Source: Selaginella moellendorffii
Taxonomy: Eukaryota > Streptophyta > Lycopodiopsida > Selaginellales > Selaginellaceae
Assembly: GCF_000143415.4 (NCBI RefSeq)
Contig: NW_003314365.1
Coordinates: forward strand, 67,857 to 126,685
DNA length: 58,829 bases
Reading direction: 5' to 3'
Shown: positions 53,329-58,829 of the stretch, in pieces
How the letters are laid out: every line of letters starts with the position of its first letter
Position numbering within the stretch: position 1 is the first letter of the stretch
Made by a program: the position numbers and the translations under genes
The notes under the pieces: generated by a model
The model's input: the letters and a program-made list of their open reading frames with translations, nothing else
Database searches by the model: none
Told to the model about the DNA's origin: nothing

Positions 53329-54318
53329 TCAGTTGTGGCTGGACAGCGATTTGGTCGCTTTTGTCAACACAGTCTTCGGTCCATCTGGTCCGGGAAGGAT
53401 AAGATTGTCATTGGGCCAATCTTGATAAACTTGGGCAGTTCGGAGCCAAGGTCGGCCGAGGAGAATCGAGTATTTATCGGTCTGCTTCGGTAGTTTGAGG
53501 ACGACATAGTTGACTGGTATTTCGACACCTTGAATGGTGGGGTTGACTTTTCGGATGATGCCTTTGGGTTGAATAGATCGGTGGTCGGCCATTCGGACAT
53601 TGAAAGGTGCTGGGTGGACTGGGCCGATGTTGAGTTGTTGAACAAGACTTTCTTCAATAATATTAACGCTAGAGCCGCCGTCAATTATGGCTCCTCGAAC
53701 AAGGTGTTTGTCGAGTCGTAGGTCAATTGTCAGAACATCATTGTCACAATCACCTGGTTGAATCTTGGTTCGAAATGTGTCAACAGCTGTCTGTGTCGAG
53801 TTGAGTGTGGGCGAGTATGTCAAAGTGTTGGTCGGTGCAGATGTTAGATCGGTGAGCTGTTTGGTGAGGTAGGGTGCAATCTTCAACAGTTGGCCGATGG
53901 TGATCTGAATATTTTGGTTGAGGATAGTCTCTGCTACTTCTTGGATTTTGTCGAAGTTTGCCAAATTGTGTTCTGGTGTCAATGTTGATGTTGGACAATT
54001 TGTCTGTCGGTTTTCTGGTACTGAGTCTTGGCATTGTTGTCGAGCTGGTGATGGTTGAGCTTCATTGTCGGAGTCTAAAATTACTAATTTGGGTGGTTGT
54101 AGAGCGAGTTGCCGTTGTATCTTGGTAGCTAACTTCTGCTTCTTTTCCCATTCCCGGAGTTTTGTCAGGCTCTCAGGGCCTTTCTCTTTACTATCTCCGG
54201 AATCTCTGTCTGGTTGTTGTTGTTTTTCTGCTCGAATTTGTGCTCGGGTTTGTACTACCATGACTTGAGGATCTGAGTCATCATTGTCGGCATAAGGTAG
54301 TTCGTCGGTCTCGACCAT
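53329..54318 (-). CDS. E4 gag-protease linker and aspartic protease, 329 open codons
   Basis: Unbroken from MVETDELPYADNDDSDPQ (54318) to 53329. Linker rich in charged residues, IQEVAETILNQNIQITIGQL, then the protease: VLTIDLRLDKHLVRGAIIDG with GSSVNIIEESLVQQLNI, PVNYVVLKLPKQTDKYSILL and GRPWLRTAQVYQDWPNDNL. The active-site Asp is in IDGGS. This is the best-preserved protease; in E2 it is split by a solo LTR and in E3 stopped by TAG. Confidence 0.88.
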   Translation of the reverse strand: MVETDELPYADNDDSDPQVMVVQTRAQIRAEKQQQPDRDSGDSKEKGPESLTKLREWEKKQKLATKIQRQLALQPPKLVILDSDNEAQPSPARQQCQDSVPENRQTNCPTSTLTPEHNLANFDKIQEVAETILNQNIQITIGQLLKIAPYLTKQLTDLTSAPTNTLTYSPTLNSTQTAVDTFRTKIQPGDCDNDVLTIDLRLDKHLVRGAIIDGGSSVNIIEESLVQQLNIGPVHPAPFNVRMADHRSIQPKGIIRKVNPTIQGVEIPVNYVVLKLPKQTDKYSILLGRPWLRTAQVYQDWPNDNLILPGPDGPKTVLTKATKSLSSHN

Positions 54319-56632
54319 CCTTGTTGTTGGTGGTTGCTGCTGGTTTTGATCTTGTTGTCGAGGAGGCGGTGGACCAAGTCTCGGCGGACCGCCTTGGTTT
54401 TGAAGTCAAGGTTGCCATGCTCGGTTGTTACAGTTGCCTTGGTAGCCATGGTCTTGATAACCTTGGCCTTGGTATCTTCGGTTTTGGTATCTTGGGTATT
54501 GTTGGTATCCTTGGTTGTAGTTGTCTCGGTTTGCTGGGTAGTTCTAGTTCGGCGGGTGTTGTTGATCGTTGTAGTTGTTGTTGTAGTTGTTGTTGTAATT
54601 GTTGTAATTGTTGTAGCGAGGTTGATCATTCCATTGTCGACTCTGGTGTTGGAAGTTGTTTCTTAGCAATCTCCAGTTTGTTGGAGGTGGTGGCTGGTAA
54701 TTGTTGAAGTATTGATTTGGATATGGTTTTTGAAATTGCTGTCGGGGATAGTTCAAGACTTGTCAAACTTCTGGAGAATTTCAAAATCTGCAAGTTTTTG
54801 CATCATGACCTTCTTTGGTATAGATCTGGCATTTGGAGATTTGGAGCTTGTAGTCACTTGCCAGATGTCCTTCGTTCTTGCACTTAGTACACCAAATTCT
54901 AGATCGAAATTCTTTGATGTCGGCCTTGGCTTTTCCCTTGAGCTTGTCGATTGTTTTCTTGAGTTTCCGAAGTTTTGACTTGGTGCTCTCTCCGAGTTCA
55001 TCTCGGAGTTGTCGTCGGAACTGCTATCAGAATCTGAGTTATCTGTGTCATCTACTTGTTCTGTCATTCGTCGAGCTTGAACATCTTGATGGGCTCTTGT
55101 GAGTTCGAGATAAGTGGCAACGTTGATGTGCGTTGCCGCTTCTCAGAGGGATCATTGGAGTCCTGCATGTACCATTGGTAAAGTAATGTTTTGGTGGCAC
55201 TGTTGCCGCATTTGCTGGCATGTTGAGTGAAGGTTTGAGTGTAGTTGTTGATGGATTGACCAGAATTCTACTTGAGTTTTTGGATCTTGTGAAGTTGTTG
55301 GCTTTGAGTGAGGGAAGACTTGAATTGTTCTACGAGCTTGAGTGCGAGGCCATCGAGACTTGTATTTTGAGGAAGCGTTTGAGCCCATTTGTTGGCTCTC
55401 TTTCAAAAGGGTACATCAGAAATAGTATGGAAGTTCAGTCGTCTGGCTGTTGATTCGGATTGCTTCTCGGAACTGTTCAACATGTTTCTTGGCATCTTCT
55501 GACTTCAGACCATGAAATAGTGGATAGGAGACATGTCTTCCGACAGGTATGTTGGCGACGGCGGTAGTGACTACCATGTGCTGTTGGTAGTAATGTTGGT
55601 ATTGTCGAGGTTGTTTTGTCAGGTTGTCACCATGGAGTCCTAAGGTGATTTGTAGCAAGGGGTTGTCAGGGTCAATAGCAAAGTTGGTGTAAGAAGAAGG
55701 TGGTGAATTGTTGTTGTTATTTAGTGGATTCTTCTCTGTTTTTTCTTCTATATTGGGACTATTTTTGGGTGTGTCATCGACGTCGTCGTCGGTGTCGAGT
55801 TGCTTGCCGGTGTTGATTTTTGGAAGATGGTGCTCAAACTTGTTGTCGACATATTTGTCAGAGTTATGTTGTCTTGGTTGTGGTTGTTCTTCTAAATTGT
55901 CAAAGAGTTCTTCGAATGTATAGTTGTGTGGTGATTGTGGTTGCTATGGAAGATTGTTGTCGTCGTCGACGATTGGTTTGTCGATCTCGTTGTTGTTGGA
56001 TGATTGGAGCTGTTCGGCAGTTTGGTGTGAGTTGTTGACGTCGAGTGCTTGACTATTGGACAATTCAGGTTGTTCATCTTTACTGCTGTTGACTGAGTAT
56101 ATCGGAGGGCGACTATAATTGGTGAAGTCGAGTTGTTGTCTCGTCAGAGCGTTGAAGTTGAAAGCGTGTTCGAAAGGTCTTGCTGATAGTGGGCTTCGGT
56201 AGATGTTGGAAGCAAATGTGGGATATATTGGTGTTGTGAATATCGGTCAGTATGGTGAAAATGGTGCTGGTCTGGTGAAGTCTGTGAAGCTGGGCGGGAA
56301 ACTTGGTCGTTCGTCATCACTGTAGATGGGGTTGGTGAATGTACCTTTGAAGTGGTTGTATGCTGCTTGAAAAATGTTTTGTTGCTCGGGCGTAGTCTGT
56401 GTCGACTACTCAAATGTTCGGTCGGGCTCAGGCACTTTGGTGGGTGCCGTCAAGGGTGTTGATTTAGGCTCGGGCACTTTGGTGGGTGCCATTGAGGGTG
56501 CTGCCAATGGTGTGTCCGGTGGTGTTGTGTAGTTGTCGTATTCTTCGCAGATGTCCAATACTGGTTTGTTGGAGTTAGCTCGCGGTAATAATTTGTGTCG
56601 GATGTAATTCTATCTCTTGGAGGGTCTAACAA
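54319..56632 (-). pseudogene. E4 gag
   Basis: Same layout as in E2 and E3. Differences: a frame change near 55280 (extra GTTGTTGGCTT-type bases) in the capsid-like part, and R-N changes. Knuckles: first ends in Tyr instead of Cys, second one intact. N/Y-rich tail (NNYNNNYNNNYND). Confidence 0.82.
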
Positions 56633-56770
56633 TTTGATTCAACTTCTCTTAGTCTTTCTTTCTCTTTGTTTCTAAATTCTTCAAATCTCTATCTAAACTT
56701 CATATAAGCCGTTGTCGGTCTTCTTCCGACTTGCTGGATGTTCTTCGTGGTTTTGGATACATGCATTCTT

Positions 56771-57851
56771 CTACTGGTTGTTGGTGTCAGATTCGTGTCT
56801 GCAGTCAATCATGCAGTTCGAGCAGAGCTTCGGGAAGACTGTCGGCGGGCCAATTGTCGATAAAGTCGTTGTGAGGTTGTTATTTCTTTTCTGTGCAAAT
56901 ATTGACAGTGGTGCGTGTTGGGTTATGTTCAGCCGAGTTGTGTTGGGTCGAGTGTGCTGGTGCAGTATGCAGACTGGTCTTCCACTTGCTGGTGCCAAGA
57001 TGGAGTTTGATGAAGAGTTTCAGATATTTGGGTTTTTCTGGAATGATTTCTTCGATAATGTCGTCGAGTTGTTCGAGTCCGGATTGGGCGATGGCGTGAT
57101 TGGCGAGAGTTGTTGTAGCGAACGTGTTGATTTCGAACCGAGTTCGGACTGTTGTTTTGGTGCTGAGCTGCTGACTCTATCGGAGGGGTTGTCGAAAAAT
57201 TGGTGGTGCATTGTCAAGTTGTCCCTCAACAAGTTCTCTGATACCGGGTAATAGAGTGATGGGTTCGTCATTGGTGTAGGTTCTGAGGATGTGCTTCGGT
57301 ATTTGGAGTGGACGCAGGAATTGGAATTGTGTCGGAGCACTAGGATTGTTGGGTCGACGACTGCACGGAAGATGAGTTCGTTTCAGCAGTGGTGTCGGTT
57401 TGTGTCGAGCGCGCTGGTTGAGGTCTCGAGCTTGGAGTGGGTGGTCTTGTGCTCGGAGATGGAGTTCGCCAATGAAGCTGTTGAGGGTGTCCGCTGATGA
57501 AGGTGCTGGTAGATTGGAGTTTCTTGTCAAAGAGGGCTGTTGGTGGTCTTTGTTGGTGATTGAACTCGGAGATTGAGAGAGAGAGCTTTCAGATTCTGCA
57601 AAGATCTCCTCTGAGAAGGGTCTGCCTCTACTGCGTTGGGCGGCGATCACTTGGACGCCGTTGATCCATATTGGTGGTGGCATTTGTTTGTTGAATTTGG
57701 GCGAATTGGGTGGCGAATTGGGTAGCAAATTGGGTGGCAAATTGGGTAGTGAATTTTGGCAAGTTGGGTAGATTGCTTGATCGTTCTTGCTATCTGCGCA
57801 CAAAGAATGGAGAAAGAATGGAAGAATTTGTGAACCTAAAGGGGAATTCAA
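56771..57851 (-). pseudogene. E4 5' ORF upstream of gag
   Basis: 224 open codons as in E2, ending at the shared TAG after FRQPLR, then the same frame continues with LEQLDDIIEEIIPEK-like sequence. The 12-bp Pro/Asn repeat lies at 57697-57756. Confidence 0.5.
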
Positions 57852-57868
57852 AAGCCGTGGTTGCCAAA

Positions 57869-58163
57869 TGAAGAGGTGTGAAAACTCCTCTTGGCTGGAA
57901 ATCTATTGTTAGTAAGAAAACAAAAGAGAAAAAAGCCCGATCTCCAAGGGCAGAGAAGAAGCACGAATAAAAGAATGCTATGTATTAATAAGAAAAATGA
58001 TGGAATGGAGATAGGGATCCACAATTCGGATTCCCCCTTTTGAAAGGCTAGTGGTTCTAACTGCTAGCATATACTATATGCTGTGCATGATTTAATCTAT
58101 GGCTCCGATGCAGCCCTGGGTTCAAAGTCGGAGTCCCCTGAGCTTGGGTTTTTGGTTAATACA
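57869..58163 (-). repeat. E4 5' LTR, 295 bp
   Basis: Starts TGAAGAGGTGTG, ends TTAATACA; then CGATG. Most similar to the E2 5' LTR, sharing GGTTAATACA and the TGTCGAGTGTAGTGTTTTGCG flank. Candidate PBS at 57851-57866. Confidence 0.93.
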
Positions 58164-58168
58164 CGATG

Positions 58169-58829
58169 TGTCGAGTGTAGTGTTTTGCGTAAGCTTGTGG
58201 GTGTGACTAGGCTAGTGGAGTCATGTTTTAAAGCTTCTCCTTGTCCCTTACCATGCTCGCAGTGGCTTAACGTACCCATGAGCAGTTGAGGGACTTCTTC
58301 AAACCTCACAGATCCTTGTGTTGTATCATTGCCTCGCTTGCCATGCTTCTTCTCTTGTCAGCCATCAGCTATGCAGAGTCTAAACCTGCAAGCAGCTCTT
58401 GAGGAATTGTTTGCTCTCACCTGATGCTCGATCAAGGCTCTCACAACGTACTCGGGACTAGACTACAGTGGATATCACTAATGCAACAAGCTTTAGGTTC
58501 CGAGTCTAAGTTAGTTGCACCAACTCAAAGATGTTCTGTTCTGTTTCATGGTTTTGAACATGGTTTTTCTATAGGAACAAGCATCAGACTGGAAGCTTTT
58601 GGGTGGTGTCTTGATGAATTAAGCTCCCCGAGGGTTTCATCTTGCGAAGAAGAGAGAAACAACTACCCCCAACCTTCAGCACTCTTGACATTTCCAGATG
58701 CCTTGCAACTCGAATCTCTTGGGCAGAACACACCGGTGCTCTTGAGGGGGATGCCTGGATCAAATCAAACTGATGGGAAACATTCGCGTGCCAGCTGAGC
58801 GCCATGCCCAGAATTTCAAGAAACGATTC
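58169..58829. repeat. Host segment H4, first 0.66 kb (window edge)
   Basis: Segment A again, nearly identical to 26373-27030. The array therefore continues beyond the window. Confidence 0.88.

Larger units (their letters stand above)
48150..58163 (-). mobile_element. E4: longest uninterrupted Ty3/gypsy copy
   Basis: LTRs 48150-48444 and 57869-58163 (295 bp each), CGATG duplications at 48145-48149 and 58164-58168. 10014 bp. It retains 51322-51892 (RNase H end and integrase zinc-binding domain), absent from E2 and E3. It still lacks the RT connection segment and the integrase catalytic core. Confidence 0.94.

Noticed and set aside
1-58829. CRISPR array or bacterial operon structure suggested by regular repeats
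   Set aside because: The repeats are kilobase-scale segmental duplications with plant genes and transposons; no short-repeat/spacer pattern is present.

Overview
The window looks like nuclear DNA of a vascular plant, most likely a lycophyte such as Selaginella. This is an inference. It rests on decayed PPR genes with RNA-editing-type repeats (FLANLVIERYGKCG, RIVSWNAMVTAYV, LRCLVDLLGRSGKLDEA), an F-box remnant, a plant-type START-domain gene with very small introns (64 and 55 bp), and nested plant transposons (Ty3/gypsy, hAT, and a solo LTR carrying 5S rRNA sequence). No bacterial, organellar or viral gene set is present.

The window is a tandem segmental array. A host segment 'H' alternates with a Ty3/gypsy element 'E' that always lies on the minus strand. 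The order is E1 (1-2361, cut by the window edge), H1a (2367-6992), H1b (6993-12599), E2 (12605-26367), H2 (26373-32766), E3 (32772-42185), H3 (42191-48144), E4 (48150-58163) and H4 (58169-58829, cut by the edge). Every fully visible E copy sits at the same target, CGATG (CAATG at one side of E2). The H1a/H1b junction at 6988-6992 keeps the same site without an element (TGATG). The element therefore inserted once into an existing tandem H array, and E+H was then copied as DNA.

A complete H unit carries, left to right: a 0.6-kb segment A and its diverged copy A', a repeated tRNA-like/SINE-like element in both orientations, a PPR C-terminal fragment (minus), the last three exons of a START gene (plus), further diverged duplicates (B, C), two facing PPR fragments and an F-box fragment. 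H1a lost the START region and holds a private block at 2945-4500. H1b lost the PPR block between two inverted SINE-like copies. H3 lost part of the PPR area.

E reads on the minus strand: 295-bp LTR, candidate PBS, a 5' ORF, gag with zinc knuckles, a protease with IDGGS, reverse transcriptase, RNase H, integrase, an extra 338-codon ORF, a last charged ORF, a PPT and the second LTR. All copies share deletions in the RT connection region and in the integrase catalytic core, so the family was already defective before it was amplified. E4 keeps 571 bp of RNase H and integrase zinc-binding sequence that E2 and E3 both lack. E2 alone carries two younger insertions: a 2881-bp hAT element (8-bp duplication GGCTGATT), itself interrupted by a 194-bp solo LTR with a 5S rRNA internal-promoter segment (duplication CTATA), and a 1542-bp solo LTR (duplication CTCAG/CTTAG) containing a GA-rich tandem repeat.

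The only host gene fragment that still reads cleanly is the START C-terminal region, present three times. Everything else of host origin is broken by frameshifts, stops or deletions.
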